A stretch of DNA of 64,000 nucleotides from an uncultured Aquimarina sp. (GCA_947498595.1 CANMKX010000003.1:186001-250000); one strand, 5' to 3'; positions 18,612 to 27,469 are shown, counted from the stretch's first letter. Notes: generated by a model from the letters alone, not told the origin. Made by a program: numbers and translations.

Positions 18612-18995
18612 ATGTCAGCAGCAACTATAATGTTACATCAACCATCTCCAGAAAAGGTAATACGTCACTCACTTAACAGTTCTTATATGTCTACAGAAAA
18701 GTTATTTCATCAATTAAAAGCTAAAGGATATGATTTTATTAGAGATCAAAAAATAGGAAATTATACATTTGACTTTTACTGTCCGACATATAAATTAGCT
18801 ATCGAAGTAGATAGTTACGCTCATGAATATGATGATGTATATAATAAAGATGATTTTAAGGTATTAAAGATAAATTCTTTAAACATTACAGTATTAAGAA
18901 TTACAGATTATCAAATATTAATCGATAGTGATGAGATTTTCAGATACTTAAGACGTTATACAAATTCTTATTCGGCTACTTCATATTTAGTTTAA
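18612..18995 (+). CDS. DUF559 (Vsr-like PD-(D/E)XK) protein
   Basis: This protein of about 127 residues has a DUF559 core: YTFDFYCPTYKLAIEVDSYAHEY, then NSLNITVLRITDYQIL. The D...ExD pattern resembles the nuclease fold of Vsr and related endonucleases. Most DUF559 proteins have no known activity. The frame is open 55 codons further upstream, but that stretch would cover the operator array, so I use the ATG at 18612 (MSAATIMLHQPSPEK). The operators suggest it is repressed by the divergent S24 protein. Confidence 0.75.
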   Translation: MSAATIMLHQPSPEKVIRHSLNSSYMSTEKLFHQLKAKGYDFIRDQKIGNYTFDFYCPTYKLAIEVDSYAHEYDDVYNKDDFKVLKINSLNITVLRITDYQILIDSDEIFRYLRRYTNSYSATSYLV

Positions 18996-19053
18996 AATAA
19001 AGAATAGTGATTATCAATTTTTTCTTAATAGAAACGAATTCAAAAAAAAATGT

Positions 19054-19061
19054 TAAATTTG
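19054..19061 (+). promoter_or_regulatory. -7 promoter element (TAAATTTG)
   Basis: It is an exact TAnnTTTG match, 28 nt before the LEA-like lipoprotein ATG. Confidence 0.5.
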
Positions 19062-19089
19062 CAATTCAACCCATTAACCAAATTCTATT

Positions 19090-19467
19090 ATGAAAAAAGT
19101 ATTTTTAGGAGCAGCTGCATTAGCATTAGTATTATCTGTTACTTCTTGTAGAGAAACTGCAAAAGATGCAACTGAAAAAGCTGCTACAGAAGCTGTAGAG
19201 GTTGCAGGTGAAGCTGCCAAAGAAGCTACAGAAGCTGCAAACAGTGCTGTAGAAGCAGCAGGTGAAGCTGCAAAAGAGGCTACAGAAACTGCAACTGACG
19301 CTGTAAAAGATGCAACTGATGCTGCTGGAGAAGCAGTTGATGCCGCAAAAGAAGCTGCAGGTGATGCTGTAGATGCAACTAAAGAAGCTGCAAAAAATAC
19401 AGTTGATGCTGCTGCAAAAGAAGCTGAAAAAGCAACTGAAAAAGCTAAAAAAGTGATTAACCAATAA
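19090..19467 (+). CDS. LEA-like repetitive Ala/Glu/Lys lipoprotein
   Basis: This 125-residue protein has a lipoprotein signal peptide (LALVLSVTSC, Cys20). Then almost the whole length is a low-complexity amphipathic helix of repeats such as AAKEATEAANSAVEAAGEA and ATDAAGEAVDAAKEAAGDA. The 11-residue-like periodicity resembles group 3 LEA proteins and apolipoprotein-like helices. A role in desiccation, osmotic or membrane protection is only an analogy. The same repeats leave long open frames on the opposite strand, which are composition artefacts. Confidence 0.85.
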   Translation: MKKVFLGAAALALVLSVTSCRETAKDATEKAATEAVEVAGEAAKEATEAANSAVEAAGEAAKEATETATDAVKDATDAAGEAVDAAKEAAGDAVDATKEAAKNTVDAAAKEAEKATEKAKKVINQ

Positions 19468-19492
19468 TTAGTTTTATCAGTTATCATAATAT

Positions 19493-19528
19493 AAAAAGCG
19501 ATTACTTTTAGTAAAGTAATCGCTTTTT
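19493..19528. terminator. Bidirectional terminator between the LEA-like and PorP/SprF genes
   Basis: A perfect 16-bp inverted repeat (19493-19508 and 19513-19528) has an A tract on one side and a T tract on the other. It lies between convergent genes. Confidence 0.88.
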
Positions 19529-19540
19529 GCTTGATTTAGA

Positions 19541-20500
19541 TTAAAAGAACCTAGGTGTTATCATTCTATTGTACTTTTTAAACAATTCAAATCTTAAAAA
19601 GACTTCATAACTTCCATCATTAAATCTAGTGTTCCCTAATGCTGTTGTTTCTTTGTCGTATGAAAACCCTACCATCATTGAGTCTGATATTTGAAAACCG
19701 ATTAGTGCACTTATAGCTGCACTCCATCTATAGCCAGCTCCTAATGTTAGTTTTTGGTTTATTAAAAAATTAGCTGAAAGGTCAACTTGTAAAGGTGCAC
19801 CAGAGACCACTTTTGTTAAAATTGTTGGTTTAAATTTTAAATCTTGGTTGATATCAAACGCATATCCTGCTATCAAATAATAATTTACACGTTCTTTCGC
19901 TATAAAACTAGATGAATTATTATTATCAACGGTACTACTTTCATCAAAATGCTCTGTCTCTAAAATATTAGGAGCACTTAATCCTATATAATATTTATCT
20001 GTATGATAATATAATCCCACTCCTATATTAGGGCTAAATTTGTTATCAATAGATTCTTCAAAATTAGGATCATTAATATCAAATCTTGACAATTCATTAA
20101 AATTAATATTTAATAAATTACCTCCTGCTTTTAATCCAAAGCTCAGTTTTCCAATTTCTGATGTATTTATGGTATAAGAAAAATCAACATTTAAATATGT
20201 TTCATCTACAGGCCCTATTTCGTCCCTAATTATAGAAACTCCTAAACCTACTTTATTTTTTCTTCCAATAGGCGTATTTGCAGATAATGTTAACGTACGA
20301 GGTGCTCCATCAAGTCCAACCCATTGACTTCTATGCAATCCAACAATACTTAGCACTCCTCTACTACCAGCATATGCTGGATTTACACTTATAGTATTAT
20401 ATATATACTGTGTGTATTGAGCATCTTGTTGCCCATAACTTTTTTTACTAACACATGTAAAAAATAAAACAGCTAAAATTAAACTATATTTTAGTTTCAT
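19541..20500 (-). CDS. PorP/SprF family type IX secretion outer-membrane protein
   Basis: This protein of about 319 residues has a signal peptide (MKLKYSLILAVLFFTC...YGQ). The family signature QDAQYTQYIYNTISVNPAYAGSRG follows, then repeated beta-hairpins of a barrel (GLHRSQWVGLDGAPRTLTLS). It ends in a Phe-rich strand. PorP/SprF proteins bind cargo or surface partners of the type IX secretion system. No other T9SS machinery gene is adjacent, so this is an orphan paralogue. The frame extends 12 codons further upstream, but the signal peptide begins at the ATG at 20500. Confidence 0.9.
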   Translation of the reverse strand: MKLKYSLILAVLFFTCVSKKSYGQQDAQYTQYIYNTISVNPAYAGSRGVLSIVGLHRSQWVGLDGAPRTLTLSANTPIGRKNKVGLGVSIIRDEIGPVDETYLNVDFSYTINTSEIGKLSFGLKAGGNLLNINFNELSRFDINDPNFEESIDNKFSPNIGVGLYYHTDKYYIGLSAPNILETEHFDESSTVDNNNSSSFIAKERVNYYLIAGYAFDINQDLKFKPTILTKVVSGAPLQVDLSANFLINQKLTLGAGYRWSAAISALIGFQISDSMMVGFSYDKETTALGNTRFNDGSYEVFLRFELFKKYNRMITPRFF

Positions 20501-20656
20501 AAATATTACAAATTTGAGACTGAATACATAAGACATATTATAACTAATAAAATCTAGTATTATTCAACACTAATTTAATAATTCTTATCTTTAAAAAGTC
20601 ATCATTTATCGATAAAACGTAAAAAACTGAATGTTTATATTCTTTTTAACTATTTC

Positions 20657-21226
20657 TTACAACCATTCTACTTTTGCCTGAACAGGCTTTCGTTTAATAT
20701 TTGTTTCTAATCCTTCGTCATATTTTCCTAAATATAAAAACCCCAGGCAGCGTTCCCCTTTTTTCAAATTAACGAAATCTCCTAAATGTTTTATCAATGC
20801 TGGACTGCTCCAATAGCACCCCACTTTGTTAGCAGTACATGTTAGCCACATATTCTGAACAGCCATAGCTGTTGCAGCTATTTCTTCCCATTCTGGAATT
20901 CTTTCTTTTTCATCTCGTTGCATACAAATTGCTATTACTGCTCCAGATGCATTGCAATTATTCTGAATTTTTTGATATTTAGATTCCGAAAATTTATCTT
21001 CAGCAATATCTTTCTTGTATACTTTAGCTAAAAATGCTCCTAATTCCTTTTTACTATCATTCTGAAACACCTTAAATCTCCATGGTTCTGTTAATCTATG
21101 TGTTGGTGCCCAATTAGCATTTTCTAATAATGTTTTTAAAAATGCTTCTGAGATAGGTTCTTTATTATATTGTACAGGATAAATAGACCTTCTTTCTTTT
21201 ATTAGTTCATTAATCATCAAATGCAT
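20657..21226 (-). CDS. Nitroreductase family protein
   Basis: This 189-residue FMN-dependent oxidoreductase starts with the FMN-binding RRSIYP. It also shows NANWAPTHRLTEPWRFKVF, the dimer-contact segment ATAMAVQNMWLTCTANKVGC and LGFLYLGKYDE near the end. The closest known type is the small YdjA/TdsD-like group. The substrate is unknown. The ATG at 21217 (MINELIKERR) is an equally good start. Confidence 0.9.
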   Translation of the reverse strand: MHLMINELIKERRSIYPVQYNKEPISEAFLKTLLENANWAPTHRLTEPWRFKVFQNDSKKELGAFLAKVYKKDIAEDKFSESKYQKIQNNCNASGAVIAICMQRDEKERIPEWEEIAATAMAVQNMWLTCTANKVGCYWSSPALIKHLGDFVNLKKGERCLGFLYLGKYDEGLETNIKRKPVQAKVEWL

Positions 21227-21306
21227 ATACTTTATTTTTTTGTAAAGTTATTACATCTTTTCTCGACTGATATATAATTAATGATATTTTAAATTTATTC
21301 TCTATT

Positions 21307-22002
21307 TTGAAATTTCGATCACATAGAAACGAACAATTAGATAATTTAAATCTAAACGGGCATATTTTATTTAACACATTAAAAAGCTTACAATTCATAA
21401 ACTTCTATTTTGGAAATCGCAAGCAGTTATTAACAACAGTTCTCAAATTATGTAAAAAATCTTTTAGTAATTCTACAGTACATATTCTCGATTTAGGTTG
21501 TGGTGGCGGAGATTTGATTATTTCATTATTTAAATTATTTCAACAGAAAAAGATTTCTTCAAAATTTACAGGAATTGATGGTAATCAGCACAGTATTGCT
21601 TATGCATCTCAGCAAAAAAAAACAGCTCCAATAAATTTTATTACTGCTGATATTTTGAATTCAAATTTTAAAGTTCCTAAATGTGATATCTTAATCAGTA
21701 GTCATTTTATATATCATTTCAAGGATAGTGAATTAATATCATTTATTAATCAACTACATCATAGCTCTGTAAAAACAATTGTGTTAAGTGAATTAAGAAG
21801 AAATATTTTTAGCTTATATTTATTTAAATATACTCGGCATTTACTACCTATTTCAAAAATGGCTAAAAAAGATGGAATACTTGCTTTACAAAGAGCTTTT
21901 ACTATTCAAGAATTAGATCATATTTTACAGCATTGTAATGTAACTAATTACATTATCAAAAGAAAACCATGGTTTCGTATGATAGCAATCATTACTATAT
22001 AA
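21307..22002 (+). CDS. Class I SAM-dependent methyltransferase
   Basis: This 231-residue protein has the SAM-binding loop VHILDLGCGGGDLIISLF (about residue 60), an acidic residue in FTGIDGNQHSIAYA, and DILISSHFIYHF as the motif IV region. The C-terminal part resembles small-molecule methyltransferases. The substrate is not known. It precedes a small membrane-protein gene by 17 bp, suggesting cotranscription. Confidence 0.82.
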   Translation: MKFRSHRNEQLDNLNLNGHILFNTLKSLQFINFYFGNRKQLLTTVLKLCKKSFSNSTVHILDLGCGGGDLIISLFKLFQQKKISSKFTGIDGNQHSIAYASQQKKTAPINFITADILNSNFKVPKCDILISSHFIYHFKDSELISFINQLHHSSVKTIVLSELRRNIFSLYLFKYTRHLLPISKMAKKDGILALQRAFTIQELDHILQHCNVTNYIIKRKPWFRMIAIITI

Positions 22003-22018
22003 TTTATATATCTCTATT

Positions 22019-22447
22019 ATGAAAAGTTTTTTATCTCAGTCTTTACTAAAAATCAAGCAAACACCTCGTTCATTAATTCTAGTTTATATGTTAGTATATT
22101 TTTTATGGGGGTTAGCTATGAATCGTTTTGGAGCTGAAGTTGAAATTGCAAAATTCACATATTGGTGGCAAGTAATAACTTGCTATATACTATATATGAT
22201 TCCTATATCTATCATATTGAAGGATTATAATTTTTTTAATCAATATGCTTATGGTTTAGTTGCTATGGGAGTTTTAGAGTTTCTTGGATATGCTTTACAT
22301 ACTTCATATGCTTTCCCTAACAATATATTGGATCAATTATTTGACAGCAGAAATTTCAGTCTAGGGATGGCTTTATTTTTTGCACTATATTTTCCTTTAG
22401 GAAATTGGGGAGTTCATAAAATACATCAACTCATTTTTAAAAAATAA
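22019..22447 (+). CDS. Four-helix membrane protein of unknown function
   Basis: This 142-residue protein has about four hydrophobic segments (LILVYMLVYFLWGLAM, WWQVITCYILYMIPISIIL, YGLVAMGVLEFLGYAL, MALFFALYFPLGNW). I recognise no family. It directly follows the methyltransferase gene. A 20-bp perfect hairpin begins in its last codons. Confidence 0.65.
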   Translation: MKSFLSQSLLKIKQTPRSLILVYMLVYFLWGLAMNRFGAEVEIAKFTYWWQVITCYILYMIPISIILKDYNFFNQYAYGLVAMGVLEFLGYALHTSYAFPNNILDQLFDSRNFSLGMALFFALYFPLGNWGVHKIHQLIFKK

Positions 22448-22487
22448 GCAAAAAAGGGAGGCTATTCGCCTCCCTTTTTTGCTTATT
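22443..22487. terminator. Bidirectional terminator with 20-bp stem
   Basis: Arms at 22443-22462 and 22468-22487 are perfectly complementary with a 5-nt loop. The stem includes the stop codons of both convergent flanking genes and carries A6/T6 tracts. Confidence 0.92.
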
Positions 22488-23637
22488 TTTTAGGAACAAT
22501 TGTAAATTGCTTTTTTCCTTCGTACGTTCTTTTTATTAAATATCGATCTTCGATTGTATCTGCTCCTTTTATATCTAAAGAATCTGATACATAAGCAATC
22601 CAGTCTTTTCTCTCTACAATAGCGTTATCAAGTACTACTCCCGTTAAGTCTGTTTTCGAATTTAATTTGACTTGCCATAAAATTGCTTCAGATAAGTCTG
22701 CTTCTGTTAGGTTTGTTCCAGAAAAATTTGCTCCTGTAAGGTTTGCACTTAATAATTCTCCTTTATACAAATTAGCATTTGAAAAATTAGATTTTGACAA
22801 ATCTCCATCAGAAAAATTAACTTGTTCTAATTCTCCATTTTTAAAATCTACTCCTCTCAAATTTGCATCAGGCATGTATACATTACTAAAATTTGAATTA
22901 GCTAGTCTAGCATATTTAAGAGCTACTTTTCTTCCCATATTAATTCCTTGCATATCTGCATACTCAAAATTTGAATTATCTAAAATATCTTGAAATGCTC
23001 TTGAAGTAAGATTACTTTTTATCAAACTATATAATAATTGCCCTCTTTCTGGACTCAATGGCTTGCTAATTAATTGATCATCTTGAATATACTTATAAGG
23101 TTTCATTGCCGTACAAAGACTTACTATTCTAGCTTCTAAGGTTCGACTTATTCTACGATCACCTAATCCTTTATACCTAAGTTCTTCGTTTAAATCACTT
23201 AATAAGTCTCCCATAACAAATACTAAAGAAGATCTTCTATCGGCTTCTACCAAATAAGTCTGTTGTTCTATTCTAGTATTCTGACTTCTAATTAATTTAT
23301 TCTGGTTTAATAGTAGTTTGGTCTGAAAAATCAAAACTAAGGAAGGTATCAACCCCATCAAAATTGTAAATATTCCTATACGAGTAAATCTCCATACAAT
23401 ATTAGATGTTACATCTGACACTGTGTCTACAGAGACTGTTTTCTTTTCTTTGTATTCTAAAATTGCTTTTTGAATACTCTTTTTAAGCTTTGCTCCTAAT
23501 AATGGATTACTCGATTTTTTAAATAACCATTTTCGAACTTTCTTTTTATTTTCTTTATCATTTTCTATTGCTTGGATTCGCTTTTTTAATGATTTATTTT
23601 CTTGAAGCAGTTCGTTTAATTGATTTTCTTGATTCAC
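22483..23637 (-). CDS. Membrane-anchored pentapeptide-repeat protein
   Basis: This 384-residue protein has a coiled-coil start (LNELLQENKSLKKRIQAIEND) and one or two membrane segments around residues 90-115 (GIFTILMGLIPSLVLIF). The C-terminal half, about residues 225-345, is built of pentapeptide repeats A(N/D)LxG (DANLRGVDFKNGELEQVNFS, SANLTGANFSGTNLTEADLS). Such repeats form a right-handed quadrilateral beta-helix. The function is unknown; the N-terminal anchor suggests a scaffold at the inner membrane. Confidence 0.85.
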   Translation of the reverse strand: MNQENQLNELLQENKSLKKRIQAIENDKENKKKVRKWLFKKSSNPLLGAKLKKSIQKAILEYKEKKTVSVDTVSDVTSNIVWRFTRIGIFTILMGLIPSLVLIFQTKLLLNQNKLIRSQNTRIEQQTYLVEADRRSSLVFVMGDLLSDLNEELRYKGLGDRRISRTLEARIVSLCTAMKPYKYIQDDQLISKPLSPERGQLLYSLIKSNLTSRAFQDILDNSNFEYADMQGINMGRKVALKYARLANSNFSNVYMPDANLRGVDFKNGELEQVNFSDGDLSKSNFSNANLYKGELLSANLTGANFSGTNLTEADLSEAILWQVKLNSKTDLTGVVLDNAIVERKDWIAYVSDSLDIKGADTIEDRYLIKRTYEGKKQFTIVPKK

Positions 23638-23738
23638 AGATACTATTTTTAGGGATATATTACATTTCTATTTAGAGTAGCTCAAGATATTAAAGTTATC
23701 TTTAATTCTAAGTATTTTATGTTTTTTCTAGTAACTAA

Positions 23739-23767
23739 AAAAGCGAAAGACAATGCCTTTCGCTTTT
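23739..23767. terminator. Terminator-like hairpin upstream of the pentapeptide gene
   Basis: An 11-bp perfect inverted repeat (23739-23749 and 23757-23767) has flanking A and T tracts. It lies in the gap of about 380 bp between two leftward genes and probably ends transcription from the ClbS-like or small-ORF side. Confidence 0.75.
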
Positions 23768-23873
23768 AAACTTAACTCATTAATTCCATCAAATATGAAT
23801 CACTTATATAAGTAAATTCTATCTATTAACTCTGTCTGTGTTATCTTATTATCCTTACAATATTTATATTTTT

Positions 23874-23966
23874 TTATAAAAACAGTATAATTACGATGCC
23901 TAATACAATTGTATATATTAATATCAATATTATTTCTAATCGATATTTATCATATATTTTATTCAT
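23874..23966 (-). CDS. Possible 30-residue membrane peptide
   Basis: A short frame starting MNKIYDKYRLEII is followed by an uninterrupted hydrophobic helix (LILIYTIVLGIVIILFL). It lies in an otherwise empty gap, ahead of a terminator hairpin. It looks like a small single-pass membrane protein, but the AT-rich composition makes chance hydrophobic frames common. Confidence 0.3.
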   Translation of the reverse strand: MNKIYDKYRLEIILILIYTIVLGIVIILFL

Positions 23967-24014
23967 TTAGTAAATCTATAAGCTCAAAAACAATCAATCA
24001 ATAGGTATATACCC

Positions 24015-24527
24015 CTATTTTATATTGTTTTCTCGCTTCCATTTACGTATTCTTGTTCTTGCATTTTTATAAGGAGACGATGTATTTAACTGTATCATCC
24101 TCCCTCTTGTCCAGGTTTTATACCATAAAACTCCATATAATTCACTTTGTGAATAACTCGTAATTAGCTTTATAATAGCTGCTATGGTTTCTTTAAACTT
24201 TTCTAACAAATCTACATAAGACAATTCTTGATAATCTGTATAAAACTTTTGAGCTAAATCTCCTAATTGATTCCATTTAAATCCCGTATCTGGAAAATCA
24301 ATCTCCTCATTATTCGCATCTTTTTCATTCCATTTCAAAACTAACTCTCCCCAACCTACAAGATAAGAAACAGCGTTATGCACACTCATTTGGGTGTTTT
24401 TTTTATGTCCTTCTAGCGTTTTTATGTTAATATCATGTGTAGGTATCGATTTTAAATCTTGTTCTAATTTTTCGTATCCGTTTTTAATTGCAGTAATTAA
24501 ATCATCTTTTGTTTGCGGAATAGGCAT
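24015..24527 (-). CDS. ClbS/DfsB family four-helix bundle protein
   Basis: This 170-residue protein is similar in plan to the ClbS/DfsB (DUF1706) family: QTKDDLITAIKNGYEKL at the start, SVHNAVSYLVGWGELVLKWN in the middle and SPYKNARTRIRKWKREN at the end. ClbS protects its host from colibactin by hydrolysing the warhead; most homologues have no tested role. It stands alone downstream of the NUDIX gene on the same strand. Confidence 0.85.
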   Translation of the reverse strand: MPIPQTKDDLITAIKNGYEKLEQDLKSIPTHDINIKTLEGHKKNTQMSVHNAVSYLVGWGELVLKWNEKDANNEEIDFPDTGFKWNQLGDLAQKFYTDYQELSYVDLLEKFKETIAAIIKLITSYSQSELYGVLWYKTWTRGRMIQLNTSSPYKNARTRIRKWKRENNIK

Positions 24528-24583
24528 TTTGATATATCCTTTTATTGTTCTTCAATATATTTGACAGTATTCTATAATAAGTA

Positions 24584-24982
24584 TTATTTTAATTCTTTTC
24601 GTTCTTTTAAATACTTATAGATTTTCTTATCAACTTCTGAAATAAGATCAAGATCTTTATATGTTAACCATTTTACTTCTTCTATTTCATTAGCTGCTTT
24701 TAATGTTCCTAAATACGCAGCACTATAGCATGTCATTTTTACTTTAATTCCATCTTTGTCTCCATCTGATTGTGCTATAAATGTTCCTATATATTTAATT
24801 GTTTTTGGTAAAATTTCAACACTTAATTCTTCTTTTATTTCTCGTATTAATGTTTCTTTATCGGATTCTCCTTTCTCTCGTTTTCCTCCAGGAATGTAAT
24901 ATTTGTTTTTTCCTATAGATTTTGTACTCAGTATTTTTCCTTCATTTAATTGTATCCAAGCTATTTTATCTATTTCCTTCAT
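24584..24982 (-). CDS. NUDIX hydrolase
   Basis: This 132-residue protein has a full Nudix box (GKREKGESDKETLIREIKEE; the pattern GX5EX7REUXEE is satisfied). It hydrolyses nucleoside-diphosphate-linked compounds; the exact substrate cannot be read, although 8-oxo-dGTP-like activity is a common guess for this size. A strong hairpin lies 28 nt upstream of its ATG. Confidence 0.9.
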   Translation of the reverse strand: MKEIDKIAWIQLNEGKILSTKSIGKNKYYIPGGKREKGESDKETLIREIKEELSVEILPKTIKYIGTFIAQSDGDKDGIKVKMTCYSAAYLGTLKAANEIEEVKWLTYKDLDLISEVDKKIYKYLKERKELK

Positions 24983-25009
24983 TTATTCTTTATCATTATA
25001 TAATTTTAT

Positions 25010-25054
25010 AAAAAGTTGTATTGTTTTATAGGAAGTAAAACAGTACAACTTTTT
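25010..25054. other. Strong hairpin in a divergent promoter region
   Basis: A 19-bp inverted repeat (25010-25020 continuing to 25028, and 25036-25054) has one T-G wobble and a 7-nt loop, with A5 and T5 at its ends. It lies between the divergent NUDIX and thioesterase genes, where a terminator is not expected. It could be a leader attenuator of the NUDIX mRNA or the end of an uncalled short RNA. Confidence 0.55.
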
Positions 25055-25189
25055 AGTTCTCTTTCTTTTTTCAAGTTTTATTTCCAACTTTTCATTCCTA
25101 ATAATTTCGTTATTTTTTCTTAAAACGCAAAAATTCTTATCGAAATTAAAGTCCTATTAATAATGTTATTTATTTAGTATCATTATATT

Positions 25190-25225
25190 TAACTTAGTTC
25201 TAAATATAAAAAGTACTCTAAGTTA
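25190..25225 (+). promoter_or_regulatory. Inverted repeat upstream of the thioesterase gene
   Basis: Two 8-bp complementary arms (TAACTTAG and CTAAGTTA) frame about 20 nt just before the thioesterase start. It is a possible operator, with no further support. Confidence 0.3.
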
Positions 25226-25235
25226 ATTTTTCTTT

Positions 25236-25622
25236 ATGATAAAGAGGTATAGTAAAATTATCACGGTCACTTCTGATGATCTAGATGATTTAAATCATGT
25301 TAATAATGTTCGTTATGTACAGTGGATACAAGATATATCCAAAGAGCATTGGGTCGAATCTATAAGGCATCGACTCTCAAAAGATTACATTTGGGTTGTA
25401 TCTAGTCATTTTATAGAATATAAGAGACCTGCTTTATTAAATGATCAAGTATCTATAGAAACATTTATCGAAAAATTTGAAGGCTCAATTTCTCATCGGG
25501 TTGTTGAAATTAAAAATGCAATCAGTAATAAGATATATGTAAGGGCATTAACAAAATGGTGCTTACTCAATCCCGATAGTAAAAGGCCTTTAGCGATTCC
25601 TAAAGAAATTCTTGATTTATAA
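25236..25622 (+). CDS. Acyl-CoA thioesterase, hotdog fold
   Basis: This 128-residue protein belongs to the 4-hydroxybenzoyl-CoA thioesterase-like group. It has DDLDDLNHVNNVRYVQWIQD, the hotdog helix start with the conserved Asp/Asn-His-x-x-N, and FIEYKRPALLNDQVSIETFI. It hydrolyses fatty or aromatic acyl-CoA esters; the substrate is unknown. It is monocistronic with its own terminator. Confidence 0.88.
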   Translation: MIKRYSKIITVTSDDLDDLNHVNNVRYVQWIQDISKEHWVESIRHRLSKDYIWVVSSHFIEYKRPALLNDQVSIETFIEKFEGSISHRVVEIKNAISNKIYVRALTKWCLLNPDSKRPLAIPKEILDL

Positions 25623-25660
25623 AAAAAGGACACTTTCTTTATTGAAAAGTGTCCTTTTTT
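25622..25660 (+). terminator. Terminator after the thioesterase gene
   Basis: A 15-bp perfect inverted repeat (25622-25636 and 25646-25660) has A6/T6 tracts. It probably also serves the convergent adhesin operon. Confidence 0.88.
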
Positions 25661-25678
25661 ATTATTTACTTAATCTTA

Positions 25679-27469
25679 TTAATTTATAATATCAATTACT
25701 CTCCATTGTCCTCCATCAAAAATAGCAGTTATACTACTATATTGGTTTAATTGCAATGTAGGGAAATAAGTTCCTGGAAGGTTCATTACATTAAATGGAA
25801 AATTTAATGTAGAAGTTCCTTTATTAATAAACGTAATCTCCTGTCCAGTTTCGGCATTTAATATTCCTCCTATAGTTATAACTCCAGTTGTAGAATTGAA
25901 TATAATTACACTTTTTCCTGCAACATCATAATTAAGAGTTGTTGCCCCATTAGTTGGGTCTTCGAATATTGAGGTAGATACACTTGAATTTAATTGCAAA
26001 TTCTCTTCAATTTGCATTGAATCAAACTCGGATGTACCAGTTGCTTCTAATAATTGAGATGGATTTACAACTCCCATTCCAACATTTCCATTGTTTAACA
26101 CCATCATTCTATTCAAATTAGATACTTGAAAATCTATCATCCCATTCAAATCAACATCTGTATCAGCTCCTATAGTAGTACTACCAGTATTTATTACAGA
26201 GGTTGTCCCTATTGTATTCACACCAGTCAATTTACTTCCATCTCCCGTAAACGAACTTGAAGTGATCTCCCCATTGATATCTAATTTTTCTTCTGGAGTA
26301 TTCATATTTACTCCCATATTACCATTTTCATTAATAAAGATCGAATTAGTTGTTGCTCCTGCCATTACTTTAAAAGGAGTTCTATTCGTTGGTGCCAATA
26401 CTTCGGAAATGGCAAAATAATTTTCACCTCCATCCTGTATATCATTTGCTTCTAATAGCCAATCACTTCTTGGAAAAGCAGACGTTACACTTGTATCAAA
26501 AAAGAATATTCTTGGCTCGTTATCAACTAATGCTAAATCATTATCATTGAATTCATATCCAGGTGTTATAGCTTCTCCCACTCCTAACGCACTATGTGTC
26601 GTTACATCTGTCACAAAAATGTTATTCCTTGTTATAAAATTTACATTTCTATTCCCAAAAGGTTTTAGTTCTCCCATATTATTATAATAAAAGAAAAAAC
26701 CACTTCCTGCAGGGTCATAATACAACATTCCTGGTGTTATCACAGATGGTTCTCCATTTTGCAAAAGGCCACCATTAATATTTAACGGTGCTCTTGTGAA
26801 GTCTGTCGCATTGTTAAATCCAATACCTACATTTCCTGTATCATAATAAACATCATTATTTATCTTTTTCCATAGGATTTCAAATGCTGTTCCCGAAGTG
26901 ACTCCAAATCCAGGAAAAGAGTTTTTAGCTGTATTTAAACTTATATTACTCTTATACTGTTCTAAATCTGTAGAAAGTGTCACATCAACATTATCTATTT
27001 TATTGGATTGTTCTGTCGTAATAACTGTTGGCAGATTTGTTAATGAATTATAATTTAATTCATTACTATAAGCTGTTCTGTTACTACTTAATGCATATGG
27101 TACATACAAAAATGGCTTAATAGATGTTATTGTATATGCAGTAGCACCAGTAATATCTATCTCTGTTTTAACATGAATATCTCCACTACTCCAATCAATC
27201 ATTGATAAATTACCCGAAACTATTGTTCCGTTTCCTATTACAATCGTTATTAACCCATTATAATTACTTGATAAAGTTTGTTGTTCTGTATAAACGGCTG
27301 CTCCAGTACTTGATTCTAAAATGCTAATTTGAATTCCTAATTGTGTATTAGTAACTAAATCACCTGAATTATTCCTTACTATTTGTTGGTAGTTAATTTT
27401 TTCTTGCGCAGTTACTTTTGTCAAAATTAAAAAAAACAGCACTACTAATAATTGTCTTATTTTTTTCAT
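25679..27469 (-). CDS. Secreted tail-fibre-like surface protein (paralogue 2)
   Basis: This 596-residue protein has a signal peptide (LLVVLFFLILTKVTAQ). Residues 21-130 form a beta-rich module (INYQQIVRNNSGDLVTNTQL, ending FLYVPYALSSNRTA). Later come fibre-like repeats (GNMGVNMNTPEEKLDINGEI, SSSFTGDGSKLTGVNTIG) and a C-terminal beta domain. The same plan and many of the same motifs appear in the gene just upstream, so the two arose by duplication. It has no T9SS sorting domain of its own. Surface adhesion is likely, but the family has no proven role. It is the last gene of a three-gene operon. Confidence 0.78.
   Translation of the reverse strand: MKKIRQLLVVLFFLILTKVTAQEKINYQQIVRNNSGDLVTNTQLGIQISILESSTGAAVYTEQQTLSSNYNGLITIVIGNGTIVSGNLSMIDWSSGDIHVKTEIDITGATAYTITSIKPFLYVPYALSSNRTAYSNELNYNSLTNLPTVITTEQSNKIDNVDVTLSTDLEQYKSNISLNTAKNSFPGFGVTSGTAFEILWKKINNDVYYDTGNVGIGFNNATDFTRAPLNINGGLLQNGEPSVITPGMLYYDPAGSGFFFYYNNMGELKPFGNRNVNFITRNNIFVTDVTTHSALGVGEAITPGYEFNDNDLALVDNEPRIFFFDTSVTSAFPRSDWLLEANDIQDGGENYFAISEVLAPTNRTPFKVMAGATTNSIFINENGNMGVNMNTPEEKLDINGEITSSSFTGDGSKLTGVNTIGTTSVINTGSTTIGADTDVDLNGMIDFQVSNLNRMMVLNNGNVGMGVVNPSQLLEATGTSEFDSMQIEENLQLNSSVSTSIFEDPTNGATTLNYDVAGKSVIIFNSTTGVITIGGILNAETGQEITFINKGTSTLNFPFNVMNLPGTYFPTLQLNQYSSITAIFDGGQWRVIDIIN

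Noticed and set aside
19074..19487. Long minus-strand open frames (137 and 110 codons) opposite the LEA-like gene
   Set aside because: They are shadows of an Ala/Glu/Lys repeat; the plus-strand protein has a lipoprotein signal, promoter element and terminator, while the minus frames are low-complexity Ser/Ala/Phe/Cys without a known pattern.
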